Positions 55,121-64,000 of a DNA stretch of 64,000 nucleotides are shown here, in pieces. The DNA is from Variovorax sp. Sphag1AA (GTDB lineage Bacteria > Pseudomonadota > Gammaproteobacteria > Burkholderiales > Burkholderiaceae_C), in NCBI RefSeq assembly GCF_014192575.1, contig NZ_JACHYC010000001.1, positions 806,001 through 870,000 on the forward strand, read 5' to 3'. Numbering within the stretch: position 1 is the stretch's first letter; every line of letters starts with the position of its first letter. Both the position numbers and the translations under genes were made by a program. Under the pieces are notes generated by a model that saw only the letters and a program-made list of their open reading frames with translations, did not search any database and had not been told where the DNA came from.

Positions 55121-56926
55121 TCAGGGCGCAGTGTTCTGCAACTGCGTCCCGTTGGCATCGAAGACGATCTGGCGCGGCCAGTTGGGCCAGGTCACGCCCA
55201 GTCCGGGGTGATTCGGGTCGCCGGTGCGGGCGAAGGCGGCCAGGCTGCCGACCATCGCGTCCGACAGCGCCTCGCGGCCCGGCTTGTTCGCCGCGCCGTA
55301 CGCGAACGAAAACACGTTCGTACCGAAGTTGTGGAAGAAGAACACGGTGTCCAGCCCGTGCGTGGCGCCGTAGACGGTGTTGAAAGGCGCCGGTTCCTCG
55401 TTCCAGTCGAAGCGGTAGTACCAGGTCTTCGTCGGCAACTGCGCAGCGACCGAGTCGATCTGAGTCGACAGTCCGTTGAGGAAGATCGAGTTCGTCACGA
55501 CGTCCGACACGGCCTTCCATCCGGTCGTCGGGGTGTCGACCGGCAAGTAGGCTGAGCTGATGAGGTCGGCCTCGGTCAGGCTCGTGGGCGCGTCGGGGTT
55601 GAAGTTGTATTGCAGGCCGAAGCGGTCGTAGTCGCTCAGCTTGAAGCCCGAGATGCCGTTGCCCGTGTAGAGGCCGAACAGGCCGGCGAAGAGCGTTCCT
55701 TCATCCTTGGTGTTGCCGATGATCATGGGCACCTTGTTGAAGGTGCCGCCGGCCACGACGGAACGCGAGTTCACCGGCAGGATGTTCCCGTCCTCGATCG
55801 GCGCCGGTGCGTTACCCAGTTGGGGGTTCGCCAGCATGATCGTCAGGAGCTTGTCTGCCGGCAGTCCGCGCAGATAGGCCGCCACCTGCTCGTTGGTCTG
55901 CGTCGCCAGCCAGGCGTTCGCCGAGGTGGTATCGGTGGCCTTGCCGTCCGCGATGACGATCGCGTTGACCAGCCCCTTCGCATAGTTCTGCGCGGTGGCG
56001 CGCGCCGAGAAGGCGATCCCGCCGCTCAGTGCGACAGCCTTGTGCAGCAGACCGGTCGATGCGGGCGAGGTCACGAGCGCCCAGGTGTTGACCGCACCCG
56101 CCGACTGCCCCATCACCGTCACGCTGCCCGGGTCGCCGCCGAAAGCGTCGATGTTGTCGCGGATGAATTTCAGGGCCTGGATCTGGTCGAGCAGCGCGAA
56201 GTTGCCCGAGTCGTTTTTCGGATCACCGGTCTTGAGCTGCGGCAGGTCGAACCAGCCGAGGAAGCCGACACGGTAGTTGACGGTCACGACGACGGCATTG
56301 GCCCGCTTTGCCAGCTGGGCGCCGTCGTAGCTCGGGTCGGCCGAGTAGCCGGAGATGTTGCTTCCGCCGTAGATGAAGACGATCACCGGCAGGTTGGCGT
56401 CCTTGCCCGCCGGTCGCCAGATGTTGAGTGTCAGGCAGTCCTCGTTGCCCACCGGCTTGCCGAAGCCTTCCCGCACGGCCAGCCCGTAGGGCGCGTCGTT
56501 GGGCGCGGGGCTGAAGTAGCGTCCGCCCTGTGCGCAGCCATGGCCGAACTGCGTTGCAGAGCGCACGCCATCCCAGGCGACCGGATCAACCGGGGGCGCC
56601 CAGCGCAGGTTTCCGACGGGCGGCTGTGCAAACGGCACGCCCTTCCACGAATAGGTACCCGAGCCGGCGCTGTCATCCACGCCCTCGATCTTTCCGGCCT
56701 TGGTCTGGCGAATCATGGGGTTCTCCTGCGCGACGACCGGCGAGGATGTGGATGAAGGTGGCGATGTCGCCTGCGAGGTCGCACTGGGAAACCACCCCGA
56801 GGACCCTCCTCCGCCGCAGGCCGCGATCGCGGCACAGGCTGTCGCGGCAGCGAGCATTCTGGCGATGAACTTCGTCGGGCTCCACCACAGTGCCCCTTGG
56901 CTTTGCGCCATTTCCACCTTTTGCAT
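55121..56926 (-). CDS. type B carboxylesterase, lipoprotein
   Basis: A 601-residue exported esterase. Lipobox IAAC (Cys37) is followed by a Gly/Ser/Pro-rich linker (38-68) and a type B carboxylesterase domain with the nucleophile Ser275 in GQSAG, and EDCLTLNIW. The oxyanion region reads IYGGSN (185-190) rather than the usual HGGG. The last GTPWPxY-like block is GVTWPNWPRQIVF. It is divergent from an AraC regulator, its probable controller. The ATG at 56926 is preferred, with 56911 possible. Confidence 0.9.
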   Translation of the reverse strand: MQKVEMAQSQGALWWSPTKFIARMLAAATACAAIAACGGGGSSGWFPSATSQATSPPSSTSSPVVAQENPMIRQTKAGKIEGVDDSAGSGTYSWKGVPFAQPPVGNLRWAPPVDPVAWDGVRSATQFGHGCAQGGRYFSPAPNDAPYGLAVREGFGKPVGNEDCLTLNIWRPAGKDANLPVIVFIYGGSNISGYSADPSYDGAQLAKRANAVVVTVNYRVGFLGWFDLPQLKTGDPKNDSGNFALLDQIQALKFIRDNIDAFGGDPGSVTVMGQSAGAVNTWALVTSPASTGLLHKAVALSGGIAFSARATAQNYAKGLVNAIVIADGKATDTTSANAWLATQTNEQVAAYLRGLPADKLLTIMLANPQLGNAPAPIEDGNILPVNSRSVVAGGTFNKVPMIIGNTKDEGTLFAGLFGLYTGNGISGFKLSDYDRFGLQYNFNPDAPTSLTEADLISSAYLPVDTPTTGWKAVSDVVTNSIFLNGLSTQIDSVAAQLPTKTWYYRFDWNEEPAPFNTVYGATHGLDTVFFFHNFGTNVFSFAYGAANKPGREALSDAMVGSLAAFARTGDPNHPGLGVTWPNWPRQIVFDANGTQLQNTAP

Positions 56927-57062
56927 CTGTCATGTCTCCATACCGGGTTATTCGGAATGCCTGCACCGGCGCTCGGCGCCGATACTGGTCGCCCCATTCG
57001 GCGGCCTGGAAAATTCTGGATTCGCTCGCCGTTTTCATCGCTATCGCAAGCGAGCCAAATCA

Positions 57063-58178
57063 ATGACTTTTGAAGCCGCCCACTCCCACCGACCGCGACA
57101 TCGCCCCGGCTGCATGCCGCAGCCCGAACTGCGCACCAGTGCGGCGACGTGGCTCGAAGGGGTGCTGTCGGTGTTCGAGGACGAAGGGCTCGACGTGCCC
57201 TGGCTCATGCGCGGCGCCCACTTCGACCCGGATTCGCTGCATCAGCAGAACGCTCGCATTCCGGTGGACGAGATCACCACGCTGTGGCAACTGGCCATCG
57301 CGCAGGGCAAGCCGACGCTGGGACTGAGTCGCGAGCTCGCCGCCAGCCACAGCAAGCTGGGCACGGTGGGCCATGCGATGGCCTGCTGCGCCGACCTTGG
57401 CACGGCGTACGGGCTGGTCACCCGCTACATGCCGGTCATCTCCGATGCCACGGTCTTCACAGTGCAAGGTGAAGCGCGCGGCGCCTGGGTGGCCATCGAG
57501 CACATCGGTGGCCGGCTGCCGATTCCGCGCCAACGCGTGGAACACGCACTGCTCACGACCCTGATGCAAAGCAGCTGGCTGACACGCCGCGAGCTGCAGC
57601 CCCTGGCCGTGGAACTCGCATTCCCCGCGCCAGCCGACGAACGCCCGCATCGGGACGCGTTCGGCTGCCCGGTACGTTTCGATGCGCGCGCCAACCGCAT
57701 GCTGATCGCCAGCGAAGACCTTGCACTCCCACTCCCCACGCATCACCCTGCGCTCGCGGAGATGCAGTTGCAGCTCCTCGAAGACCAGCTCGACCAGTTG
57801 GGCCAGACCACCACCAGCGCGCAGGTGTGCGCCGAAATCGCACGCCGCCTGCCGCATGGCGAGCCCCGCCGACAGGACGTCGCGGCGGGCCTCGGCCTGG
57901 CCGAGCGCACCCTGCAGCGCCGGTTGCAGGAGGAAACCGTGTCCTTCCAGTCCCTGCTCGACCGCACGCGACGGGAACTGGCGCAGCAATACCTTGCGCA
58001 GGAACGGCACACGCTGACTGACGTGGCCGAACTGCTCGGATTCGTCGACAGCAGCAACTTCTTCCGCGCCTGCAAGCGCTGGTTCGGGCTGCCGCCGGCG
58101 CAGTACCGTTCGCGGCTGTGGCACGAAGGCGACGCCGCCAATGCGCCGGTGCCGCGGTCCGTGCTGGCCACCAACTGA
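57063..58178 (+). CDS. AraC-family transcriptional regulator (OruR/ArgR-type)
   Basis: A 371-residue regulator with an arabinose-binding-like N-terminal domain of the OruR group and a C-terminal double helix-turn-helix (about 270-350) with GLAERTLQRRLQEETVSF and DVAELLGFVDSSNFFRACKRWFG-like second HTH. It is divergent from the esterase, with a 136-base gap for the shared control region. Probably activates the esterase in response to its substrate or product. The ATG at 57063 is chosen as the first Met of the domain. Confidence 0.9.
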   Translation: MTFEAAHSHRPRHRPGCMPQPELRTSAATWLEGVLSVFEDEGLDVPWLMRGAHFDPDSLHQQNARIPVDEITTLWQLAIAQGKPTLGLSRELAASHSKLGTVGHAMACCADLGTAYGLVTRYMPVISDATVFTVQGEARGAWVAIEHIGGRLPIPRQRVEHALLTTLMQSSWLTRRELQPLAVELAFPAPADERPHRDAFGCPVRFDARANRMLIASEDLALPLPTHHPALAEMQLQLLEDQLDQLGQTTTSAQVCAEIARRLPHGEPRRQDVAAGLGLAERTLQRRLQEETVSFQSLLDRTRRELAQQYLAQERHTLTDVAELLGFVDSSNFFRACKRWFGLPPAQYRSRLWHEGDAANAPVPRSVLATN

Positions 58179-58244
58179 AACTACCGATCGGGGGTCGAGC
58201 CCCCCTGCGGCCAGGGGTCTCGCGCTCTGCCGGACAATCGGCCC

Positions 58245-59750
58245 ATGACGCCCACGACTCTCCTAGCCGAACATGAAGACGCCGACACCGGACACGTCGC
58301 AGATCTGCGCCTCCGATGGGTCGAGGGTTTCTCGGCGCTGGGGCCGAGCTTCTTTACCGAACTGCGCCCCACTCCCCTGAGCGGTCAGCCCTACTGGGTC
58401 GGCCACAGCGACAAGGTGGCGCACCTCTTGGGCCTGCCTGCAGCGTGGCGCACCGACGCGGCATTGCAGGCACTCACCGGCAACACTCTCGTCGCTGGAA
58501 CGCGTCCGCTTGCCACCGTCTACAGCGGACACCAGTTCGGCGTGTGGGCCGGCCAGTTGGGCGACGGGCGCGCCATCCTTCTGGGCGAAACGGAATCCGG
58601 CCTGGAAGTGCAACTCAAGGGCAGCGGCCTGACTCCCTATTCGCGCATGGGCGACGGGCGGGCTGTCCTGCGTTCCAGCATCCGCGAATTCCTCTGCAGC
58701 GAGGCGATGCATGCGCTGGGCATCCCGACCACCCGCGCGCTGTGCGTCACCGGCTCGGACGCCCCGGTGCGCCGCGAGGAAATCGAGACCGCAGCCGTCG
58801 TGACCCGGGTCGCGCCGAGCTTCATCCGATTCGGCCATTTCGAACACTTCGCAGCCCGCGAGCGCGATGAGGAATTGCGCGCGCTGGCCGACTACGTGAT
58901 CGATCGCTATTACCCCGCCTGCCGCAGCACCGACCGCTTCAACGGCAACGCCTACGCCGCGCTGCTCGAAGCGGTGAGCGAACGCACCGCAGCGCTGCTA
59001 GCGCAATGGCAGGGCGTCGGCTTCTGTCATGGGGTGATGAACACCGACAACATGAGCATCCTCGGGCTCACCATCGACTACGGGCCGTTCCAGTTCCTTG
59101 ACGGCTTCGACCCGCGGCATATCTGCAATCACAGCGACACGTCCGGTCGCTATGCGTACAACCAGCAGCCGAACGTGGCGTACTGGAATCTCTTCTGCCT
59201 CGCGCAGGCGCTGCTACCGCTGATCGGCGATCAGGAAATCGCGGTCGCCGCGCTGGAGTCGTATAAGACCGTCTTCCCGGAACAATACGAAGCGCGCATG
59301 CGGGCGAAACTCGGGCTCACCGACCGTGCCGAGTCTGACCGCGGCCTGATCGAGCAAGTGCTCAAGCTGCTGGCACAGGAAAAGGTCGACTACACGATCT
59401 TCTGGCGGCGCCTGTCCCGCTACATGGCCGGCGACAATCCGGACACCGTGCGCGACCTCTTCATCGACCGCAACGGGTTCGACAGTTGGTTGCAATCCTT
59501 TACCGAGCGCCATGCCAACATTCCGTCGGCGAAAGCCGCCGACCTGGTGCTCGCCAGCAATCCAAAATTCGTGCTCCGGAACCATCTGGGCCAGCAAGCC
59601 ATCGAAGCCTCGCAGCGCAAGGACCACTCCGGCGTCGCCACCTTGCTCGGGCTGCTTGAATCCCCATTTGAAGAGCACGCCGGCCACGACGACTTTGCCG
59701 GATTCCCGCCCGACTGGGCTTCAACGATCGAAATCAGCTGTTCATCATGA
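58245..59750 (+). CDS. selO: protein adenylyltransferase SelO (YdiU)
   Basis: A 501-residue pseudokinase of the SelO family. The start ([22 protein letters not shown]), the [13 protein letters not shown] segment, [29 protein letters not shown] activation area and the catalytic area [13 protein letters not shown] with DYGPF are diagnostic. SelO transfers AMP to redox proteins and is tied to the oxidative-stress response. The C-terminus ends SCSS, a Cys-Ser-Ser equivalent of the Sec-Ser-Ser in eukaryotic SelO. Its stop overlaps the msrB start by 4 bases (ATGA). Confidence 0.95.
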   Translation: MTPTTLLAEHEDADTGHVADLRLRWVEGFSALGPSFFTELRPTPLSGQPYWVGHSDKVAHLLGLPAAWRTDAALQALTGNTLVAGTRPLATVYSGHQFGVWAGQLGDGRAILLGETESGLEVQLKGSGLTPYSRMGDGRAVLRSSIREFLCSEAMHALGIPTTRALCVTGSDAPVRREEIETAAVVTRVAPSFIRFGHFEHFAARERDEELRALADYVIDRYYPACRSTDRFNGNAYAALLEAVSERTAALLAQWQGVGFCHGVMNTDNMSILGLTIDYGPFQFLDGFDPRHICNHSDTSGRYAYNQQPNVAYWNLFCLAQALLPLIGDQEIAVAALESYKTVFPEQYEARMRAKLGLTDRAESDRGLIEQVLKLLAQEKVDYTIFWRRLSRYMAGDNPDTVRDLFIDRNGFDSWLQSFTERHANIPSAKAADLVLASNPKFVLRNHLGQQAIEASQRKDHSGVATLLGLLESPFEEHAGHDDFAGFPPDWASTIEISCSS

Positions 59751-60160
59751 CTGCACCCATCCAGAAGACCGATGCCGAATGGCAAACCATCCTCGCCGAG
59801 AAAGGTGCCGAGCGCGCTGCGTTCGAGGTCACGCGCCATGCCGCGACCGAACGCCCCTTCACCGGCAAATATGAAACGCACTGGGACGACGGCACCTACC
59901 ACTGCATCTGCTGCGGCGCGAAGCTGTTCGAATCAACGACCAAGTTCGACGCCGGCTGCGGGTGGCCCAGCTTCTCGAAAGAAGCCGTGCCCGGCGCGAT
60001 CCGCAATGTGGTCGACCGTACGCACGGCATGGTGCGCACCGAGAACCGATGCGCCAACTGCGACGCCCATCTCGGACACGTCTTTCCGGACGGCCCGACC
60101 GAAACCGGCCTGCGCTACTGCATGAATTCGGCCGCGCTGGATTTCCAGAAGCGTGACTGA
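59747..60160 (+). CDS. msrB: peptide-methionine (R)-S-oxide reductase MsrB
   Basis: A 137-residue MsrB. Zinc cysteines form C53-x2-C56 and C102-x2-C105; the catalytic Cys125 lies in RYCMNSAAL. It reduces methionine-R-sulfoxide in proteins. It is translationally coupled to selO by an ATGA overlap, placing two redox-repair proteins together. The yciB gene follows after 9 bases. Confidence 0.96.
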   Translation: MTAPIQKTDAEWQTILAEKGAERAAFEVTRHAATERPFTGKYETHWDDGTYHCICCGAKLFESTTKFDAGCGWPSFSKEAVPGAIRNVVDRTHGMVRTENRCANCDAHLGHVFPDGPTETGLRYCMNSAALDFQKRD

Positions 60161-60169
60161 ACGTACGCC

Positions 60170-60709
60170 ATGAAGCTGATCCTCGACTTCTTCCCCATCC
60201 TGCTCTTCTTCGGGGCATTCAAGCTTTTCGACATCTACACCGCGACCGCCGTGCTCATGGCCGGCACGGTCGTGCAGATGACGATCATCTGGCTGCGCGA
60301 GCGCCAGTTGCTGCCCATGCAGAAGGCCACGCTGGTGCTGATCCTGTTGTTCGGCTCGCTGACACTCGTCCTGCACGACGATCGCTTCATCAAGTGGAAG
60401 CCGACGGTGCTCTACGGCGCGATGGCCGTGGCGCTGGCAGTCGCGCTGTGGGTCTTCAAGAAGAACTTCCTGAAGATGCTGCTCGGGACCCAGCTCGACC
60501 TGCCGGCACACATCTGGGGCCGACTCAACGTGGCGTGGGTCGCCTACTGCATCTTCATGGCAGCGCTCAACGGCTACGTGGCGGCGTACTTCAGCACCGA
60601 GGCATGGGTCAACTTCAAGCTCTGGGGGTACGTGTTCCCGATCGTCTTCCTGGTCGCTCAGGGGCTGTACATCTCCCCGTATCTCAAGTCCGACGAGCCG
60701 GCTGCATGA
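60170..60709 (+). CDS. yciB: septation protein A / YciB inner-membrane protein
   Basis: A 179-residue protein with five predicted transmembrane helices and the YciB pattern ([43 protein letters not shown]). YciB is linked to cell-envelope organisation and septation. The stop overlaps the bolA start by 4 bases. Confidence 0.95.
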   Translation: MKLILDFFPILLFFGAFKLFDIYTATAVLMAGTVVQMTIIWLRERQLLPMQKATLVLILLFGSLTLVLHDDRFIKWKPTVLYGAMAVALAVALWVFKKNFLKMLLGTQLDLPAHIWGRLNVAWVAYCIFMAALNGYVAAYFSTEAWVNFKLWGYVFPIVFLVAQGLYISPYLKSDEPAA

Positions 60710-60969
60710 CACCTCCAACCTCGCGAGATCTCGAAGCGCGGCTACGCGAAGCGCTCGACCCGTCGATGCTCGAAGTCATCGACGAAAGCGCTTCGCACGC
60801 CGGGCATTCGGGCGCCAATGCAGAGGGCTATGGCACGCACTTCCGGGTGCGCATCGCCTCGCCGCTGTTCGCCGGGAAGTCCCGCGTGGCGCGTCATCGG
60901 CTTGTGTATGATGCGCTGCAGCTTTTCATTGCACAGGGTCTTCACGCGATTGCCATCGAGACGTTCTAA
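60706..60969 (+). CDS. bolA: BolA family protein
   Basis: An 87-residue BolA-like protein. The signature is [29 protein letters not shown], given here by its ends (43 and 72), with the invariant His in the last helix (AIAIETF end). BolA proteins partner monothiol glutaredoxins in Fe-S metabolism and stress. It overlaps yciB by 4 bases. Confidence 0.94.
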   Translation: MTPPTSRDLEARLREALDPSMLEVIDESASHAGHSGANAEGYGTHFRVRIASPLFAGKSRVARHRLVYDALQLFIAQGLHAIAIETF

Positions 60970-61087
60970 GCCGCTTTGATCGCACCCCGGCCGTACTCCT
61001 TGCGGCGAAAAACTCCCCCTCCCTTTTCATCAGCGCTTTTTCACCCGCGCCCAAGGCGCGTCTACCTCCACGACAGAGGCTCCCAAC

Positions 61088-61873
61088 ATGAAGAAACATA
61101 TCCTGCACGCCCTCGCAGCCGCCGTACTCGTCGGCGCGGTTCCCGTTGCCGCCTTTGCGCAGAACGCTGCCATCGTCAACGGCAAGCCGGTACCGAAGGC
61201 GCGCATGGACGTGCTGGCCCAGCAACTCGCCGCTGCCGGCCGCCCCGTCACGCCCGAGATGCAAGACCAACTGCGCGAAGAAGTCATCGCCCGCGAAGTC
61301 TTCATGCAGGAAGCGCAGAAGCAAGGCCTGGACGCCACCGACGACTACAAGAACCAGCTCGAACTCGCCCGCCAGGCGATCCTGATCCGCCAGCTGTTCG
61401 AGAACTATCGCAAGACCAACGTCGTCTCTGACGCCGACGCCAAGGCCGAGTACGACAAGTTCGTCGCAGCCAACAGCGGCAAGGAATTCAAGGCTCGCCA
61501 CATCCTCGTCGAGACCGAAGACCAGGCCAAGAAGATCATTGCCGACCTGAAGAAGGGCGCCAAGTTCGAAGACATCGCCAAGAAGCAGAGCAAGGACCCG
61601 GGTTCGGGCGCCAACGGCGGCGACCTTGACTGGGCATCGCCCGCGAGCTTCGTGCCCGAGTTCTCGGAAGCAATGGTCAAGCTGGGCAAGGGCGAGATGA
61701 CGCAGACGCCGGTCAAGTCGCAGTTCGGATATCACATCATCCGTGTGGACGACATCCGCCAGGCACAACTGCCGAAGTTCGAAGAAGTGAAGCCGCAGAT
61801 CGTGCAGCAACTGCAACAACAGCGTCTGCAGAAGTACCAGGAAGACCTGCGCGCGAAGGCAAAAGTCGAATAA
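61088..61873 (+). CDS. periplasmic parvulin-type peptidyl-prolyl isomerase
   Basis: A 261-residue PpiC/SurA-like chaperone. The signal peptide ends AFA before Gln (about residue 25). An N-terminal helical SurA-like chaperone domain (26-130) is followed by a parvulin domain at about 136-228 (FKARHILVETEDQAKK, GGDLDWASP, VKSQFGYHIIRVDD). It folds outer-membrane proteins in the periplasm. It is 118 bases downstream of bolA and ends at a clear terminator. Confidence 0.94.
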   Translation: MKKHILHALAAAVLVGAVPVAAFAQNAAIVNGKPVPKARMDVLAQQLAAAGRPVTPEMQDQLREEVIAREVFMQEAQKQGLDATDDYKNQLELARQAILIRQLFENYRKTNVVSDADAKAEYDKFVAANSGKEFKARHILVETEDQAKKIIADLKKGAKFEDIAKKQSKDPGSGANGGDLDWASPASFVPEFSEAMVKLGKGEMTQTPVKSQFGYHIIRVDDIRQAQLPKFEEVKPQIVQQLQQQRLQKYQEDLRAKAKVE

Positions 61874-61889
61874 CGACTTCGCTCACGCA

Positions 61890-61920
61890 AAAAAACAGCG
61901 GCTCCGGCCGCTATTTTTTT
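61890..61920. terminator. bidirectional intrinsic terminator between ppiC-like gene and purL
   Basis: Stem AGCGG (61897-61901) and CCGCT (61908-61912) with a CTCCGG loop, preceded by a seven-A run and followed by ATTTTTTT. It can terminate both the plus-strand isomerase transcript and the convergent minus-strand purL transcript. Confidence 0.85.
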
Positions 61921-61939
61921 GTTCGCGCGGAGGCTGGAA

Positions 61940-64000
61940 TCAGCCCACCCACTTGCGCGCGTTGCGCCAGATGCGCATCCACGGGCTGAGTTGGCTCTTG
62001 TCGCCGGAGGTCCAGCTCATCTGGATGTTGCGGAAGACGCGCTCGGGGTGCGGCATCAGCGCGGTGAACCGACCATCGGGGGTGGTCACCGAGGTCAGGC
62101 CGCCGGCGCTGCCGTTGGGGTTGAACGGATAGCGCTCGGTCGCTTGACCGAGGTTGTCGACGTAACGCATCGCAGCGATGGCCTTCGCGGGATCGCCGCG
62201 ATGTCGGAAGTTGGCATAGCCCTCGCCGTGCGCCACCGCGATCGGCAGGCGGCTGCCCGCCATGCCGGCGAAGAAGAGGCTCGGTGAATCGAGCACTTCG
62301 ACCATCGACAGGCGTGCCTCGAAGCGCTCGCTCTGGTTGGTGGTGAAGCGCGGCCAGGCTTCGGCGCCCGGGATGATGTCGGCCAACTCGGCGAACATCT
62401 GGCATCCGTTGCACACGCCCAGCCCGAACGTATCGGTGCGTCCGAAAAAGCCCTTGAACTGCTCCGCCAGACGCGGATTGAAGGTGATGCTGCGCGCCCA
62501 GCCAATGCCGGCGCCCAGCGTGTCGCCGTAGCTGAAGCCGCCACAAGCCACCACGCCCTTGAAGTTCGCCAGATCCGCCCTGCCCGTCTGCAGATCGGTC
62601 ATGTGCACGTCGAAGGCCTCGAAACCCGCTTCGGTGAAGGCGTAGGCCATCTCGATGTGCGAATTGACGCCCTGCTCGCGCAGGATCGCGACCTTCGGCC
62701 TGGCGAGTTTCAGGAACGGCGCGGCGACGTTCTCGAGAACACCGTCGGGCAGGTGCACATGCATGCCCGGGTCTTGCGCATCGCCTGCGGCCGCGTGTTC
62801 GGCATCGGCGCAATCGGGGTTGTCGCGCTCGCGGCAGATCTTCCAGCTCACCGAGTCCCAGACCTGGTGCAGGTCGCTGAGGCTCGCGCTGAAGACGGAC
62901 TTTGCATCGCGCCACACCTCGACCTTGCCCTTGCCGGCGTCCATCGACGAACTATCGGGACGGGTCTTGCCGACGAAATGGCTGTGGGTGCTCAGGCCAT
63001 GCGCGCGCAGGGTTTGCATCACGTCGTTGCGATCGGCGGTGCGCACCTGCAACAGCATGCCGAGCTCTTCGTTGAAGAGCGCCTTGAGCGTGAGTTCCTC
63101 GCGTCGCGCACTGACCTGTCCGGCCCAGTTCTTGGCATCACCGTATTCGGCACGGCTGTCGCTGATGCCGTCGCCTTCGGTGACCAGGAGGTCGACATTG
63201 AGCGCAACACCGACGTGGCCCGCGAAAGCCATTTCGCAGGCCGCCGCGAACAGGCCGCCGTCGCTGCGGTCATGCATCGCGAGGATCTTGCCGTCGGCGC
63301 GCAGTGCATTGACTGCATTCACCAGCTTCACGAGGTCCTGCGGATCGTCGAGATCGGGCACCGTATCGCCGCTCTGCTCCAGCGTCTGCGCGAGGATGCT
63401 GCCAGCCATGCGATGCTGGCCGCGGCCCAGGTCGACGAGCACCAGCGTGGTGTCAGGCTCGGTGGCGTCGAGTTGCGGCGTGAGCGTGCCGCGCACATCC
63501 GCGAGCGTCGCGAAGGCGCTGACGATCAGGCTGACCGGTGAGGTCACCTTCTTGTCGGCGCCGCCGTCCTTCCACTGCGTGCGCATCGATAGCGAATCCT
63601 TGCCCACGGGGATCGAAATGCCGAGTGCCGGGCAGAGTTCGAGGCCCACCGCCTTGACGGTTTCATAGAGCGCCGCGTCTTCGCCTGGCTCGCCGCAGGC
63701 GGCCATCCAGTTGGCGGACAGCTTGACGCGCGACAGCTCGATCGGCGCGGCCAGCAGGTTCGTGATCGCTTCGGCCACCGCCATGCGGCCCGAAGCCGGC
63801 GCATCGAGCGCAGCCAGCGGCGTGCGTTCGCCCATGCTCATCGCTTCGCCAGCGAAACCCTTGTAGTCGGCCAGTGTGACCGCGCAATCGGCCACCGGAA
63901 CCTGCCACGGGCCCACCATCTGGTCGCGGTGGCTCAGGCCACCGACGGTGCGGTCGCCGATCGTGATCAGGAACCGCTTCGATGCCACGGTCGGATGCGA
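61940..64000 (-). CDS. purL: phosphoribosylformylglycinamidine synthase PurL (5' part outside window)
   Basis: The C-terminal 687 residues of the large PurL (about 1,300 residues in proteobacteria), open at the right window edge. The second AIRS-like half (VGPWQVPVADCAVTLADYKG, PVGKDSLSMRTQW) is followed by the glutamine amidotransferase domain: KVAILREQGVNSHIEMAYAF, nucleophile Cys in GVCNGCQM, and the closing HPERVFRN. It converts FGAR to FGAM in purine synthesis. It is convergent with the isomerase gene. Confidence 0.96.
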   Translation of the reverse strand, partial: SHPTVASKRFLITIGDRTVGGLSHRDQMVGPWQVPVADCAVTLADYKGFAGEAMSMGERTPLAALDAPASGRMAVAEAITNLLAAPIELSRVKLSANWMAACGEPGEDAALYETVKAVGLELCPALGISIPVGKDSLSMRTQWKDGGADKKVTSPVSLIVSAFATLADVRGTLTPQLDATEPDTTLVLVDLGRGQHRMAGSILAQTLEQSGDTVPDLDDPQDLVKLVNAVNALRADGKILAMHDRSDGGLFAAACEMAFAGHVGVALNVDLLVTEGDGISDSRAEYGDAKNWAGQVSARREELTLKALFNEELGMLLQVRTADRNDVMQTLRAHGLSTHSHFVGKTRPDSSSMDAGKGKVEVWRDAKSVFSASLSDLHQVWDSVSWKICRERDNPDCADAEHAAAGDAQDPGMHVHLPDGVLENVAAPFLKLARPKVAILREQGVNSHIEMAYAFTEAGFEAFDVHMTDLQTGRADLANFKGVVACGGFSYGDTLGAGIGWARSITFNPRLAEQFKGFFGRTDTFGLGVCNGCQMFAELADIIPGAEAWPRFTTNQSERFEARLSMVEVLDSPSLFFAGMAGSRLPIAVAHGEGYANFRHRGDPAKAIAAMRYVDNLGQATERYPFNPNGSAGGLTSVTTPDGRFTALMPHPERVFRNIQMSWTSGDKSQLSPWMRIWRNARKWVG

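Noticed and set aside
58190..58204. GGGGG-TCGAG-CCCCC hairpin after the AraC gene
   Set aside because: Short stem with no U-tract; not enough to call a terminator.
1..64000. CRISPR arrays, tRNA/rRNA genes, IS elements or prophage
   Set aside because: No regularly spaced repeats, no transposase or integrase motifs, and no tRNA-like cloverleaf noticed in the intergenic gaps, all of which are under about 160 bases.

Overview
The window is GC-rich, densely packed chromosomal DNA of a betaproteobacterium. The best fit is Comamonadaceae, most likely Variovorax or a close relative. This rests on gene content, on a compound intergenic repeat of the type I associate with Comamonadaceae, and on the selO-msrB-yciB-bolA-ppiC-purL order. 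I could not run a database search, so the genus is an inference. No rRNA, tRNA, insertion sequence, prophage or CRISPR array is visible. No gene-free stretch exceeds about 160 bases. Only two genes are cut by the window edges: tex at the left and purL at the right.

Layout. 1-7.2 kb: tex (partial, minus), a small membrane protein, an efflux/detoxification operon (DUF2239 protein, MATE exporter, GST) behind a promoter with two palindromic boxes, an orphan small protein and a YihY/BrkB membrane protein. 7.2-16.1 kb: a tight six-gene minus-strand operon encoding a large lipoprotein cytochrome c with two CXXCH sites, a GMC flavoprotein, a small unknown protein, an unknown membrane protein, a DyP-type peroxidase and a catalase-like haem protein that seems to lack the distal histidine. 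This is the strongest candidate for an undescribed system. 16.2-23.5 kb: a serine hydrolase, an alpha/beta hydrolase and three MFS exporters. 23.6-25.1 kb: a HipA/HipB-type toxin-antitoxin pair with two perfect inverted repeats at its promoter. 25.1-30.2 kb: an ogt-like methyltransferase and a pqi lipid-transport operon (split pqiA, pqiB, pqiC) whose first gene appears to be a LysR regulator. Every junction from lysR to pqiC is a 4-base ATGA overlap. 30.2-35.8 kb: an MFS exporter, aldo/keto reductase, DUF1428 protein, SDR, a frameshifted TIGR00027-type methyltransferase and an intact methyltransferase.

35.8-48.1 kb: a long minus-strand operon for fatty-acid (or aromatic side-chain) beta-oxidation. 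Its order is fadB/J-like fusion, PM20D1-like peptidase, thiolase, acyl-CoA dehydrogenase, small membrane protein, Dabb protein, SDR, PaaI-type thioesterase, MDR reductase, AidB-like acyl-CoA dehydrogenase and GST-like protein. It has a candidate promoter and a TetR-style operator. 48.1-55 kb: a Liv-type ABC importer (livFGMHK) with an intrinsic terminator/attenuator after the binding-protein gene, preceded by an acyl-CoA ligase. Together these suggest uptake, CoA activation and beta-oxidation of an organic acid. 55-58.2 kb: a lipoprotein carboxylesterase divergent from an AraC regulator. 58.2-61.9 kb: selO, msrB, yciB, bolA and a parvulin PPIase, ending at a bidirectional terminator shared with convergent purL.
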